Assembly: GCA_910575005.1 (NCBI GenBank)
Contig: CAJTCL010000007.1
Coordinates: 124,001-188,000 of the forward strand
Reading direction: 5' to 3'
Length of the DNA stretch: 64,000 nt
Source of the DNA: Lachnospiraceae bacterium
GTDB lineage: Bacteria; Bacillota; Clostridia; Lachnospirales; Lachnospiraceae
This document shows positions 53,596 through 63,000 of the stretch, piece after piece. Below the pieces are notes generated by a model. That model made no database searches, was not told where the DNA came from, and saw only the letters and a list, made by a program, of their open reading frames with translations. Position numbers and translations under genes: made by a program. Within the stretch, counting starts at the first letter, position 1, and each line of letters starts with the position of its first letter.

Positions 53596-54492
53596 ATGCA
53601 TACGCAGTTTTTTGGTAATTTTTTGCTTAACAAGGGAGTAATCACCCCTGAGCAGTTGATTGAAGCGTTAAAGGTTCAGTCTACTGCCCACCAAAAGCTT
53701 GGAACGCTTGCCATCCACTCTGGTTATATGTCAGCAATCGAAGTCGAAGATGTTTTTATCACTCAGACTCACTATGACAAGCGATTTGGAGAGCTTGCCG
53801 TTGAACTTGGATATCTTACCCAGGAGCAAGTGGATGAACTTCTGACGATCCAACTCCCCAACTACATGCTTCTTGGGCAGATTCTGGTAGAAAAGGGAAT
53901 TTTGACCCATGTGGAATTTGAAGACTTAATTACAGAATACAAATCAATCTATGAGATTTATGATTTGGAACTGATCGAAGAACAGCAGCATATGGTGGAT
54001 AAGCTTCTCTCAGATTTTTATCTTCCAGAGGATTTACCCCACTCCGAATATATCCTCTCCTATCTTACGCTTCTGTTCAATGACTTAGTGCGATTTATTG
54101 GAGAAGATTTTACTACTTTGAATATCATTACTCTCCCTGAAATTCCCACTAACACCTGTATCTCCCAGGAAGTGGAAGGTTCTTTTTCTTTCCTGTCCGG
54201 CCTGGACATGGAACAGGAGACTGCTACTGCTTTTGCCAGCAGATATATTGACGAAGAATTTGAGGAATTTAATGAATATGTCAAAGCTTCCATGGAGGAT
54301 TTTTTAAATCTGCACAATGGATTGTACTCCGTGAATATGTCCAACGATTATTCGATGGAACTGCACTTACAACCACCTGCTGAACATGAGAATACTCTTT
54401 TATCAACAGATTTTCCCTTTTATCTGTTGCCGATTATTTTCTCATTTGGTACCATTAACTTCTTATTCTCAGTAAAACGAATTGACGAGTAA
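53596..54492 (+). CDS. MshEN-like repeat protein with CheC/CheX-like C-terminal domain
   Basis: A 298-residue protein. The first 115 residues hold four copies of a short helix-turn motif also found in MshEN/GspE N-terminal domains: FFGNFLLNKGVIT, KLGTLAIHSGYMS, RFGELAVELGYLT, LLGQILVEKGILT. The consensus resembles the RLGxxLV..G motif used by MshEN to bind cyclic di-GMP. The C-terminal part (120-298) has an alpha/beta pattern and a segment SMEDFLNLHNGLYSV reminiscent of the phosphatase helix of CheC/CheX, though with Asp where Glu is usual. Together with the CheY-like gene it suggests a receiver/phosphatase or receiver/second-messenger pair. Function is unproven. Confidence 0.68.
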   Translation: MHTQFFGNFLLNKGVITPEQLIEALKVQSTAHQKLGTLAIHSGYMSAIEVEDVFITQTHYDKRFGELAVELGYLTQEQVDELLTIQLPNYMLLGQILVEKGILTHVEFEDLITEYKSIYEIYDLELIEEQQHMVDKLLSDFYLPEDLPHSEYILSYLTLLFNDLVRFIGEDFTTLNIITLPEIPTNTCISQEVEGSFSFLSGLDMEQETATAFASRYIDEEFEEFNEYVKASMEDFLNLHNGLYSVNMSNDYSMELHLQPPAEHENTLLSTDFPFYLLPIIFSFGTINFLFSVKRIDE

Positions 54493-54569
54493 GCTACTTT
54501 AGCATTTTATTTTCTGGCAAATAAGAATTATTATAATGGTTTGTATTCTACGACTAATAAGACCACAAA

Positions 54570-54703
54570 AGGGCTGTCACACATAACAATTGTATTTACA
54601 TACTATGTTGTTACAGCCTTATTTTTTGTGTCATAAACTTAAAATCTTAAATATAAGAAAAAGTGTGTAAATTTCTTCTCAAAAGAAGTCTTACACACCT
54701 TTT
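54570..54703. terminator. Two hairpins between convergent genes
   Basis: An imperfect stem GGCTGT...ACAGCC with a TTATTTTTT tail (about 54571-54628) would end the CheY-like operon. A second hairpin, AAAAGTGTGTAA/TTACACACCTTTT with inner CTTC-tcaaaa-GAAG (54658-54703), would end thrC on the minus strand. The remainder of 54493-54843 has no features. Confidence 0.65.
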
Positions 54704-54843
54704 AATATTGAATTATTTTTTAGGATAAACTTTATTCAACCCCCAAGTCACAGACATTTCAGACAATCTATCATATACATCTACTGAAACTTTTTCTGTG
54801 GCTGAGGGGATTCTCACTCTCATAAAAATGGAATTCTACTCAT

Positions 54844-56319
54844 TTACAAAAAATCCTTTACCACCTTTTCCATCTCTTCCACTTTACAAACTGTCTTATG
54901 AAGAATTGGAGCCGTACGAATATCCTCAATCGCCTGCGGTACTTTTACGTTTGACAACTGAGAAAGTTCATCCACAAGTTCAAAATCAGGCTTACTGTCA
55001 TACTTGGCATCAATTGCCGTCATCACACTTCTGGTAAATTTATATGGGCTCGCTGTGGACGCAATCACAGTCTTTGCTGTATCTCCTGTTTCCTTCTGAT
55101 ATTTCTTATAGACAGCCGCCGCTACTGCTGTATGTGTATCAATTATATATCCAGCCTCCTGATAAATATTTTGAATCACTGCCGCAGTCTCTGCTTCACT
55201 GGCAAAGTTCCCATAAAAAGTTTCAAGCTGCTGTCTCATATCCTCTGTAATCGTATAGCTGCCAGTCTCCTGTAAGGACTTCATCAATTGCTGATTTTTC
55301 TCTGCATTATTACCAGCAATACGATAGATCAAACGCTCCAAATTGCTGGAAATTAAAATATCCATAGATGGGGAAGTTGTAAGAATAAATTCTCTGTTTT
55401 TATCATATGTACCAGTGGTAAAGAAATCATACAATACTTTATTCTCATTGGATGCACAGATTAGCTTTCCAATTGGAAGTCCCATATTTTTCGCATAAAA
55501 AGCTGCTAAAATATTGCCAAAATTTCCAGTGGGTACTACCACATTGATAAGTTCGCCATTCTCAATTTCGCCAGATTTTACCATCTTAGCATAGGCATAG
55601 ACATAGTATACGATCTGAGGCACCAAACGCCCAATATTGATCGAATTGGCGGAGGAAAACTGATAACCTGCCGCTGCCATTTCTTCTGCCAATGCCTGGT
55701 CAGAAAACATCTGTTTTACTCCAGTCTGTGCTTGGTCAAAATTACCATCAATCCCCACCACCAGAGTGTTCTTTCCCTTCTGTGTCACCATCTGCTTCTG
55801 CTGAATAGGACTGACGCCATCCTTCGGGTAAAAGACCACAATCTTAGTACCTTCCACATCTGCAAAACCTGCCAAAGCCGCTTTTCCAGTATCTCCAGAG
55901 GTTGCTGTCAATATCACAATATCATTACTGACCTGATTCTTCCTAGCTGCTGTAATCAAAAGATGCGGCAGAATAGAAAGTGCCATATCTTTAAAGGCAA
56001 TGGTCGACCCGTGGAACAATTCCAGATAATAGGCATCCTGTGCTTTCACCAATGGCGCAATCTCCTTAGTATCAAATTTGCTGTCATAAGCATTTTCAAT
56101 ACATTTTTGTAATTCTTCTTCTGTATAATCCGTAAGAAACAATTTCATTACCTCATATGCAGTCTCTTGATATGTCATATCTGCCAGCTTTTCCACTGGG
56201 ACATCAAGCACCGGAATCTGCTCCGGCACAAATAACCCACCATTTTCTGCCAGCCCTTTCAACACAGCCTGGGAAGCCGTGACCTTTTCCTGTGCATTTC
56301 TCGTACTTACATATAACAT
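54844..56319 (-). CDS. thrC: Threonine synthase
   Basis: A 491-residue PLP enzyme converting O-phosphohomoserine to threonine. It is the long, fungal/E. coli-like form: MLYVSTRN at the start and the PLP-lysine in FHGSTIAFKDMALSILP. The phosphate-binding SGDTGKAAL and VPTGNFGNILAA segments and the late TASPYKF (serine contact to PLP) are intact. The start has AAAGGACGGGATAATCT. It is monocistronic here: no hom or thrB is nearby, and no T-box is seen upstream. The 56320-56483 gap holds only a GAGGTG/CACCTC hairpin. Confidence 0.95.
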   Translation of the reverse strand: MLYVSTRNAQEKVTASQAVLKGLAENGGLFVPEQIPVLDVPVEKLADMTYQETAYEVMKLFLTDYTEEELQKCIENAYDSKFDTKEIAPLVKAQDAYYLELFHGSTIAFKDMALSILPHLLITAARKNQVSNDIVILTATSGDTGKAALAGFADVEGTKIVVFYPKDGVSPIQQKQMVTQKGKNTLVVGIDGNFDQAQTGVKQMFSDQALAEEMAAAGYQFSSANSINIGRLVPQIVYYVYAYAKMVKSGEIENGELINVVVPTGNFGNILAAFYAKNMGLPIGKLICASNENKVLYDFFTTGTYDKNREFILTTSPSMDILISSNLERLIYRIAGNNAEKNQQLMKSLQETGSYTITEDMRQQLETFYGNFASEAETAAVIQNIYQEAGYIIDTHTAVAAAVYKKYQKETGDTAKTVIASTASPYKFTRSVMTAIDAKYDSKPDFELVDELSQLSNVKVPQAIEDIRTAPILHKTVCKVEEMEKVVKDFL

Positions 56320-56395
56320 AGATTATCCCGTCCTTTGCTCGTATCATTTTATCATTATAAAGATTCTCTCTTTTTATCAAAGTATGATAATAAAT

Positions 56396-56417
56396 GAGGT
56401 GCCCTCTCGGACACCTC
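56396..56417. terminator. Hairpin GAGGTG-N10-CACCTC
   Basis: It lies between the SleB-like gene and thrC, with an AT-rich tail on the minus strand. A weak terminator for the SleB-like gene is the simplest reading. Confidence 0.5.
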
Positions 56418-56483
56418 ACCATTATAAAAGTTTTCTTTTTTCCTGTCAACAAGCTGCCGATATAAAATGTTACAGTTAATTCA

Positions 56484-57287
56484 TTAGGGAAGTGTATAAA
56501 ATTCATGCCCTCCATGTTCAAACAACCATTTCAGATTTCGGTCAAACCATCCCATATCATTGGGATTGGCTTTGCTGCGTGCAGAAAAAAACAGTGCCCC
56601 CTGCGAAAAATCTTCCCCATGCAGTGCCTGTTCCACTGCTTCTATCGTGCCTGAGGTCACAGTAACAGAAGCATATCTCCCATCAACGGTAGGAGAAAAC
56701 TGGGGACTTCCGCCACTGCGTTCAAAAATCACATCATAAACCGTTGAGGCAAAATTTCCAGAAAGCACTCGGTTTAAAACCACCTCTGCCACCAATATTT
56801 TTCCCTGCACATCCTCACCACCAGCTTCAGCCTGTACAATCCGGCACAATGCCTCATAATCCTGGTCAGAGATAAAAATCTCTCCATATGGATTGATTGG
56901 TTCCGTACGCATCTCTATATATGCTGGCTGCACACTTGCACACACTGTTGTCACTTCTCTCTTTGAGAGTTCCTCCTGAATGTCCTTACTGGCCTGACTC
57001 TGACCTTCCTCCAATAGATTTTTGCATGACATCACCAGACTACTTTCTGATGGCAGTAAAAGCCGCTCTGCATCTTCCTGTCCGGTTTCCTCTTCTGCAC
57101 TGCGCACAGCTTTACTTCCCACTGCTATATGATTTTTTCCTCCACCATGAAACGATTGGTCATTTAACAAAATCAATGCAAATACTGAAAATCCAGAAAC
57201 AAGAATCGCGCAACTCCGATAAAACTTTTTTGATATATTTTTTATACAACAGTACACATTTCTAAGCAGATTTTGAATTGTCAACAT
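56484..57287 (-). CDS. SleB/CwlJ-type cell-wall hydrolase, membrane-anchored
   Basis: A 267-residue protein. One hydrophobic segment lies near residues 25-42, then a low-complexity spacer, then the Hydrolase_2 domain from about 145: LCRIVQAEAGGEDVQGKILVAEVVLNRV (the catalytic Glu lies in AEAGGE), GGSPQFSPT and the terminal NGNDMGWFDRNLKWL-like region followed by HEFY. SleB/CwlJ enzymes cut spore cortex peptidoglycan, but vegetative homologues with a TM anchor are widespread in Lachnospiraceae. The start has GAGGGACTATA. Single gene. Confidence 0.9.
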   Translation of the reverse strand: MLTIQNLLRNVYCCIKNISKKFYRSCAILVSGFSVFALILLNDQSFHGGGKNHIAVGSKAVRSAEEETGQEDAERLLLPSESSLVMSCKNLLEEGQSQASKDIQEELSKREVTTVCASVQPAYIEMRTEPINPYGEIFISDQDYEALCRIVQAEAGGEDVQGKILVAEVVLNRVLSGNFASTVYDVIFERSGGSPQFSPTVDGRYASVTVTSGTIEAVEQALHGEDFSQGALFFSARSKANPNDMGWFDRNLKWLFEHGGHEFYTLP

Positions 57288-57443
57288 TATAGTCCCTCTT
57301 TTCCGTTTGAGATTTCACGTCTGACTGCTATCATTTTTCCCATTATCTACCATTATATTCTAATATTTTAAGAAACTTGCGTTTCTATTTTTTTATGATA
57401 TACTTATTCTGTAGTTTTTCTCCGAAAAAATACAGAAAGTTAC

Positions 57444-58385
57444 ATGAAAAGTACTCTGTCACCTAAGACGATACACTTTATTGTGCCCCATAAACCAAAA
57501 GTTTTATGGCAGGCACAATTATTGGAGGAATTTATGCTGCCAGGTGTTTATCTAGCTTATAAAAAAAATGGAACTGCCTATTACCGTTCTAATATTACAT
57601 TTCAAAATAAACACATTTCTTTGGGTAGTTTTGCCACAGAATTGGAAGCACATCAGGCATACCGGGATGCTGCCAGTCTGCTTTTCGATTCTTCCACAGC
57701 CATTCATGATGTTTTTTCGCTCCCGACTATTCTAAGTTTTCATAAGGTGATTTCTTTGCTGAATTTTCGGGATAACCATATTTATTTTAAAAATCCAATC
57801 TATTTGAAGAATAATTATTTTGTTTATTATCTTTCCCCAACTGAAGAATTAAAATTTGACATTGACGATCTTTTTTATTATTCCAATCGCAAAATCATGC
57901 GCCGTCAGGGACACCTTTTTGTCAATGATTATGGAATGCAGGTCAATATTCTCTCTCGTTATGGTATCAAAAACTATGCCGTGGCTGGACGAGATTATTA
58001 CTTTGTCAATGAAGACCCTTGGGATTTACGCTATTCCAATATCGTTGTTGTGAATCGATATTATGGCGTCACAAGAATAGATTCGCCAGGCGGCAGAACA
58101 TATAAAGCTCAAATTCATATCAACGGAATTTATTTGGTAGGACTCTACCAGAATGAAGAAATGGCAGCTGTTGCCTACAACAAAGCTGTCGATTTGGCAA
58201 AAAAAAATGGTATTACCAAAAATTTTCTCATGAATTATGTAGAAGAATATTCTCCCAGACAATACGCTGAAATCTACAGCAGTATTAGAATTTCAGAAAA
58301 ATATTTGGATTACCTGCAAAGACTAAATTCTAATTCTCATGAAAGTAGCAATTTAGGCTTATCAAATTTATTTGATAAGGAATGA
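57444..58385 (+). CDS. AP2/ERF-like DNA-binding domain protein (HNH-endonuclease-derived)
   Basis: A 313-residue protein with two AP2-like modules: GVYLAYKKNGTAYYRSNITFQNKHISLGSF..ELEAHQAYRDA (about 33-75, family pattern) and YYGVTRIDSPGGRTYKAQIHINGIYLVGLY..EEMAAVAYNKAV (about 205-255). Between them is DYYFVNEDPWDLRYSNIVVV, which resembles the NGDPLDNRRENL end of HNH homing endonucleases, but the catalytic histidines are not evident. It is probably a regulator or a decayed homing-endonuclease descendant. The ribosome site is weak (AGAAAG). It is monocistronic and faces away from the SleB-like gene. Confidence 0.68.
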   Translation: MKSTLSPKTIHFIVPHKPKVLWQAQLLEEFMLPGVYLAYKKNGTAYYRSNITFQNKHISLGSFATELEAHQAYRDAASLLFDSSTAIHDVFSLPTILSFHKVISLLNFRDNHIYFKNPIYLKNNYFVYYLSPTEELKFDIDDLFYYSNRKIMRRQGHLFVNDYGMQVNILSRYGIKNYAVAGRDYYFVNEDPWDLRYSNIVVVNRYYGVTRIDSPGGRTYKAQIHINGIYLVGLYQNEEMAAVAYNKAVDLAKKNGITKNFLMNYVEEYSPRQYAEIYSSIRISEKYLDYLQRLNSNSHESSNLGLSNLFDKE

Positions 58386-58459
58386 ATGTCTATTTACATG
58401 ATGTTCTGAAAGTAACTATTATTTAATGTTTCCTTTCCAGATACTCTCCGACATAAAAA

Positions 58460-58503
58460 CTGCGCACTCCCAAAACTTTTCTTAAAATTTCAGAAATGCG
58501 CAG
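58460..58503 (-). terminator. Terminator of leuCD
   Basis: CTGCGCA (58460-58466) and TGCGCAG (58497-58503), followed on the minus strand by TTTTTATG, 34 nt past the leuD stop. Confidence 0.7.
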
Positions 58504-58536
58504 CTTCCATTCAAAATAAATGTTTCCCTATAATAT

Positions 58537-59025
58537 TTACTGTTTCTGATTGATGTAATTGATCAATCCTTCTGATTTAATAATCTTTTGCATAAATTCA
58601 GGAAATGCCTGTCCCTGGAATGTAGTTCCTTTTGTCTTATTGGTAATCACTCCACTGTCAAAATCCACTTCCACCTCATCTCCCTGCGCAATTCCTTTTG
58701 CTGCTTCTGGACATTCAATAATGGGAAGCCCGATATTGATCGCATTGCGGTAGAAAATCCTTGCAAATGTCTCTGCAATCACACAGCTTACACCTGCTGC
58801 CTTAATCGCAATTGGTGCATGTTCTCTGGAAGAACCACAGCCAAAATTTTTATCTGCTACAATCAAATCCCCTGGCTTTACCTGATTGACAAATTCCTTG
58901 TCAATATCTTCCATGCAATGTGTCGCCAACTCTTTGGGATCAGATGAATTTAAGTATCTTGCTGGAATAATTACATCCGTATCTACATTGTCTCCATATT
59001 TAAAAACTGTTCCACTGGCTTTCAT
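58537..59025 (-). CDS. leuD: 3-isopropylmalate dehydratase small subunit
   Basis: A 162-residue small subunit that forms the swivelling part of isopropylmalate isomerase in leucine synthesis. Typical text is [39 protein letters not shown] and [16 protein letters not shown]. The short form corresponds to the archaeal/clostridial LeuD type that pairs with the roughly 420-residue LeuC. Start at 59025 ([10 protein letters not shown]) has TAGGAGGAAAAAT; the upstream extension overlaps leuC and is unlikely. It follows leuC by 10 nt. Confidence 0.95.
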   Translation of the reverse strand: MKASGTVFKYGDNVDTDVIIPARYLNSSDPKELATHCMEDIDKEFVNQVKPGDLIVADKNFGCGSSREHAPIAIKAAGVSCVIAETFARIFYRNAINIGLPIIECPEAAKGIAQGDEVEVDFDSGVITNKTKGTTFQGQAFPEFMQKIIKSEGLINYINQKQ

Positions 59026-59035
59026 ATTTTTCCTC

Positions 59036-60292
59036 CTACTCCTCTGGCGCTGAAATTTTTCCGGTAATGGCACTGGCTGCTGCTACTGCCGGACTAGCAA
59101 GATATATCTCTGATTCTACATGCCCCATACGTCCCACAAAATTGCGGTTTGTCGTGGAAATACAACGCTCTCCCTCCGCTAAAATGCCCATATAACCGCC
59201 CAGACATGGTCCGCAGGTAGGCGTGCTGACAATTGCACCAGACTCAATAAAGATCTTAAGCAGCCCTTCTTCCATCGCCTGCAGATAAATCTGCTGTGTT
59301 GCTGGAATCACGATACAGCGGATTCCTTTAGACACCTTTTTTCCCTTGAGAACTTCTGCTGCAATCCGAAGATCATCCAGACGCCCATTGGTACAGGAAC
59401 CAATTACCACCTGATCAATCTTTACTTCTCCTGCTTCATCAACTGTCTTCGTATTTTCTGGCAAATGAGGAAATGCCACGGTCGGCTTTAATGTACTCAA
59501 ATCAATGGTATATTCCTGATCATATTCTGCATCTTCATCAGCTTCATATATCTTATATGACCTGCTAGAATGCCCTTTCATATAGTTTTCTGCAAGCTCA
59601 TCTACTGGAAAAATTCCATTTTTCCCGCCTGCCTCAATCGCCATATTAGCAATCGTAAAACGATCATCCATCGAAAGGTTTTTAATACCCTCCCCAACAA
59701 ATTCCATTGATTTATAAAGTGCTCCATCCACACCAATCATTCCAATAATATGCAAAATCACATCTTTTCCGCTCACCCATTTGGAAGGTTTGCCGATCAG
59801 ATTAAATTTAATGGCAGAAGGTACTTTAAACCATGCTTTTCCAGTGGCCATCCCTGCTGCCATATCTGTACTTCCTACACCAGTAGAAAAAGCCCCTAAT
59901 GCTCCGTAAGTACAAGTGTGTGAATCAGCTCCGATAATTACATCTCCTGCCACTGTTAGTCCTTTCTCTGGCAGTAGAGCATGTTCGATTCCCATCTCCC
60001 CTACATCAAAAAAGTTTGTAATGTCATGTTTGCAGGCAAATTCACGCACACATTTACAATGCTGTGCCGACTTGATATCCTTATTTGGCACAAAATGATC
60101 CATTACCAATGCTATTTTATCTTTATGGAACACCTCGTCTGTCTTAAATTTGTCCATCTCATGAATGGCTACTGGTGAAGTGATATCATTACCCAAAACC
60201 AGATCCAGCTTGGCTTCAATTAACTGTCCAGCTTTCACTTCTGAAAGCCCAGCTGCCGCAGCCAGAATTTTCTGTGTCATTGTCATTCCCAT
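59036..60292 (-). CDS. leuC: 3-isopropylmalate dehydratase large subunit
   Basis: A 418-residue aconitase-family protein carrying the [4Fe-4S] cluster. Cluster cysteines are in [11 protein letters not shown] and [39 protein letters not shown] is the substrate-side signature. It belongs to the short HacA-like LeuC group (about 420 rather than 470 residues). The start at 60292 has AGGAGGAATAGAAT. It forms an operon with leuD and is divergent from a LysR regulator, with an LTTR-type dyad between them. leuA and leuB are not in the window. Confidence 0.95.
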   Translation of the reverse strand: MGMTMTQKILAAAAGLSEVKAGQLIEAKLDLVLGNDITSPVAIHEMDKFKTDEVFHKDKIALVMDHFVPNKDIKSAQHCKCVREFACKHDITNFFDVGEMGIEHALLPEKGLTVAGDVIIGADSHTCTYGALGAFSTGVGSTDMAAGMATGKAWFKVPSAIKFNLIGKPSKWVSGKDVILHIIGMIGVDGALYKSMEFVGEGIKNLSMDDRFTIANMAIEAGGKNGIFPVDELAENYMKGHSSRSYKIYEADEDAEYDQEYTIDLSTLKPTVAFPHLPENTKTVDEAGEVKIDQVVIGSCTNGRLDDLRIAAEVLKGKKVSKGIRCIVIPATQQIYLQAMEEGLLKIFIESGAIVSTPTCGPCLGGYMGILAEGERCISTTNRNFVGRMGHVESEIYLASPAVAAASAITGKISAPEE

Positions 60293-60373
60293 ATTCTATT
60301 CCTCCTATATCTTTCTGCTTGCTATTTTAGCATATAACATTGTATAATAGAAATACATATTAAATATAATTGT

Positions 60374-60390
60374 CATAAGTTTAAGTTATG
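60374..60390. promoter_or_regulatory. LysR-type operator between leuC and the LysR gene
   Basis: CATAA-GTTTAAG-TTATG is a perfect 5-bp-arm dyad that contains the T-N11-A core of LysR-family binding sites. It lies 10 nt before the LysR start codon, a place suited to autorepression, and about 80 nt from the leuC start. Confidence 0.5.
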
Positions 60391-60400
60391 GAGAAATCAC

Positions 60401-61297
60401 ATGTATCAAAATCTTTCCTCTTATCGTATTTTTTATGCTGTTGCCAACACCGGAAATATTTCCAAAGCTGCAAAAGAACTATATATCAGCCAGCCTGCCA
60501 TCAGCAAATCTATTCAAAAACTGGAAGACAGTATTGGCGTTAAGCTGTTTCACCGCAGTTCCCGTGGAGTAACTCTGACTTCCGAGGGAGAACTGCTGTA
60601 TGCACATGTAAAATCAGCTTTTGAAGTCCTCTCCCTTGGAGAAGACAAGCTTAGGCGCTCCATTGCACTGGGTATGGGACATTTGACGATTGGTGTCAGT
60701 TCCACGCTCTGTAAATATATTTTACTTCCTTATTTAAAAGATTTTATTAAGAAATACCCCCATATCAATATTTCCATTGCCTGTCATTCCACAAATCATA
60801 CATTAAAATTATTGGAAGATGGAAAATTGGATGTGGGATTAATCGGCAAACCTGATAATTTAAAAAATATTGATTTTTATTCGTTGAGAGAAATTGAAGA
60901 TATCTTCATCGCCACTCGTGACTACTTACAAAATTTGCGAATCCGTGGGGTAAATCGTCATCAGATTTTACAAAATGCAACACTTATGCTCTTAGATAAA
61001 GAAAATATGACTCGCCAATATATTGACAACTACTTTCAGGACAACCATATTCTTCTACAAGACATCATTGAAGTCTCCAATATGGATCTCTTAATTGAGA
61101 TGGTTAAAATTGGTCTTGGTATAGGTTGTGTGATTCGTGACTTTGTAAAAAACGAATTGCAGTCCAATACACTGGTGGAAATTCCACTTAAAATTGCTAT
61201 TCAAAAGCGAGAAATAGGATTTGCTTATAATAAAGATGTCAAAATATCCAAATCATTGGCACATTTTATCCAATTTTATGAGGAGTATGAACAGTAA
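60401..61297 (+). CDS. LysR-family transcriptional regulator, likely of leuCD
   Basis: A 298-residue LTTR. The N-terminal helix-turn-helix is typical (FYAVANTGNISKAAKELYISQPAISKSIQKLE ... LFHRSSRGVTLTSEG, quoted as the family pattern). The C-terminal periplasmic-binding-like effector domain runs from about residue 90 (GHLTIGVSSTLCKYILLPYLKDF). It is divergent from leuCD with a 108-nt gap that holds an LTTR-type dyad. This makes it the likely regulator of leuCD, with 2-isopropylmalate a plausible co-inducer by analogy. GGAG sits 8 nt before the ATG. Confidence 0.9.
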   Translation: MYQNLSSYRIFYAVANTGNISKAAKELYISQPAISKSIQKLEDSIGVKLFHRSSRGVTLTSEGELLYAHVKSAFEVLSLGEDKLRRSIALGMGHLTIGVSSTLCKYILLPYLKDFIKKYPHINISIACHSTNHTLKLLEDGKLDVGLIGKPDNLKNIDFYSLREIEDIFIATRDYLQNLRIRGVNRHQILQNATLMLLDKENMTRQYIDNYFQDNHILLQDIIEVSNMDLLIEMVKIGLGIGCVIRDFVKNELQSNTLVEIPLKIAIQKREIGFAYNKDVKISKSLAHFIQFYEEYEQ

Positions 61298-61343
61298 ATT
61301 CCTGCTCCATATCTGAAACAAATCTAAAAAAAATGTTACCACA

Positions 61344-61394
61344 AAAATAGCAGAAAAGGATCATCCAAAACAGATCATCCTTTTCTGCTATTTT
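61344..61394. terminator. Bidirectional terminator
   Basis: AAAATAGCAGAAAAGGAT and ATCCTTTTCTGCTATTTT pair over about 18 bp with a small internal loop. It sits between the convergent LysR and zinc-ribbon genes and overlaps the stop of the latter. Confidence 0.85.
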
Positions 61395-61968
61395 ATGGTC
61401 GATATTTTATAGTTATACTTGGACCAAATATATCTAAAGCTGGCTCTAATTCATATATATATTCTTGTCCAACCGAATCTTCCCATATAGTTTTTCCATA
61501 TGATTCCGAAGGTTCCCCATATTCTTTGGTAAAAAATTCTTTTATTTCATCAACTTGCTTTGAATAATCCGAAATATCTTCATAATACTCTAATGTATAT
61601 TGCCACCATATACCATCAATTTTTTCCTCATCATTATACCATACGGTAAGTTTTCCAGTTAATCCAACAAAAGAAACATTATATGTATCAAATCTACATT
61701 CTATATCATTTAGATTTGATTTTCCAAATTTTTTATGAACATCTTCTTTTGTCATTTGAGGACTAAATTTTTCAAATGGTGAACGTGTCTTAGGCATAAA
61801 CATATTTACTAATATCACAACAATTACAATGGCTGCAAACACAAATATTACACATTTTTTGATAACTTCTACTCTTTCTGGATGCGGTATCTTATATCCA
61901 CAACTAGGACATTTACTGGATGCATCGGATATTTGCTTGCCACACTCTGGACATTCAATAAGCGCCAT
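61393..61968 (-). CDS. Zinc-ribbon membrane protein of unknown function
   Basis: A 191-residue protein. The N-terminal zinc ribbon is CPECGKQI...SKCPSCGYKI (CxxC-x10-CxxC, residues 6-23), then a single transmembrane helix (about 36-58) and an extracytoplasmic domain of about 130 residues with a beta-rich pattern. Such a zinc-ribbon plus TM layout is common in Clostridia. The outer domain (DVHKKFGKSNLNDIEC..) loosely resembles small-repeat lipoprotein domains of the SmpA/BamE type, but this is only an impression. GGGAGGAATATTATT precedes the start. Confidence 0.75.
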   Translation of the reverse strand: MALIECPECGKQISDASSKCPSCGYKIPHPERVEVIKKCVIFVFAAIVIVVILVNMFMPKTRSPFEKFSPQMTKEDVHKKFGKSNLNDIECRFDTYNVSFVGLTGKLTVWYNDEEKIDGIWWQYTLEYYEDISDYSKQVDEIKEFFTKEYGEPSESYGKTIWEDSVGQEYIYELEPALDIFGPSITIKYRP

Positions 61969-62184
61969 AATAATATTCCTCCCATAATTTATATTTCATA
62001 TATCATACCACAAAAGTGTATAATTTACTTCATTTTTACCTGACAAAATACAAATTTCGACAAAATATGACTTGTCAAATATATCCAAGAGGAACTTATA
62101 AGCACTTCATTTCCTATACAATCCTTATTTTTGCCATCTGTTCAGATAAAGTCCATTAAAATTTACCTTCACTATAACTGAACA

Positions 62185-62850
62185 TCACATCGATTCCCCA
62201 ATCCCTTTGAAAACTGCCTGTAGTTTCTTATAGGATGCCTCTGTCGCTGCTCCATACAATATATTGCAGTCGCCATCCCCACAATCCATGACAGTAACCA
62301 TGTTATCAACCTCATTTTGAAACAAACTTACCTTCATGCCACTCATCCAATGTGCCAACTCAAACGGTAGCTTTGTGAGTTTTGACTTTAGAAAAGCCAT
62401 CTCTTCTTCGGTTATCCAATAAAACTCTTCTGGACTGTATGCAAAATGAAAGACTGCTTCATATGCAAGTGAGGCAGATAAAAATTCACTGGTTGTGGAA
62501 GCACAAAGAGTCTCGTTTTTGTCATTTTCGATACAATATACTGGTGGATTTGGCAAACTCAAATCCTCTCTGCGTATTCCTGCACGACAGACACTTTGAT
62601 TTTCATTCAGCAAGCTCAAGTAATCCAATTGTTGTAACCAGTCGAATTTTTGAAAATGTTCTGGCAATATCCATTGGTCTTGCACCTGATGAAATGCCTC
62701 TGTCCTACCAGCAATACGATAATACGCTTCCAATACAGAAGGCAAAACACCAAAGATTTCTTTTAAAATTTTTATTTCAGTTTCTGTATATCCCTGCAAA
62801 GTTTCCACTGCATAAAGTGGTTTAAACCTATCCCATAAATTTGATAACAT
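62185..62850 (-). CDS. SMI1/KNR4 (SUKH)-like protein
   Basis: A 221-residue soluble protein. The N-terminal pattern E.LQGYTETEIKILKEIFGVLPSVLEAYYRIAGR (family style) followed by LPEHFQKFDWLQQLDYLSLLNENQSV and a beta-rich middle (VYCIENDKNETLCAST) resembles the SUKH fold, whose members are often immunity proteins of polymorphic toxins or scaffold proteins. No toxin gene is adjacent. Two ATGs stand side by side. The second (62850) has better spacing to AAGGAG. The assignment is tentative. Confidence 0.55.
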   Translation of the reverse strand: MLSNLWDRFKPLYAVETLQGYTETEIKILKEIFGVLPSVLEAYYRIAGRTEAFHQVQDQWILPEHFQKFDWLQQLDYLSLLNENQSVCRAGIRREDLSLPNPPVYCIENDKNETLCASTTSEFLSASLAYEAVFHFAYSPEEFYWITEEEMAFLKSKLTKLPFELAHWMSGMKVSLFQNEVDNMVTVMDCGDGDCNILYGAATEASYKKLQAVFKGIGESM

Positions 62851-63000
62851 CATGTACTCCTTGTCCTGACTACTTTTTATAGCGTCTATATTATAGTATG
62901 TTAGTATATCATAGTCCTGTATCTTTTTCTACTGTAAACCCATGATTCTTTCTACTCTAAAAATACCTGCAATTAGAAAATCTCATTGATGGTTTCTACA

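Noticed and set aside
56320-56483. Possible T-box or other amino-acid leader in front of thrC
   Set aside because: No GGGTGG-type T-box core and no specifier stem; only a small hairpin that suits the end of the upstream gene.
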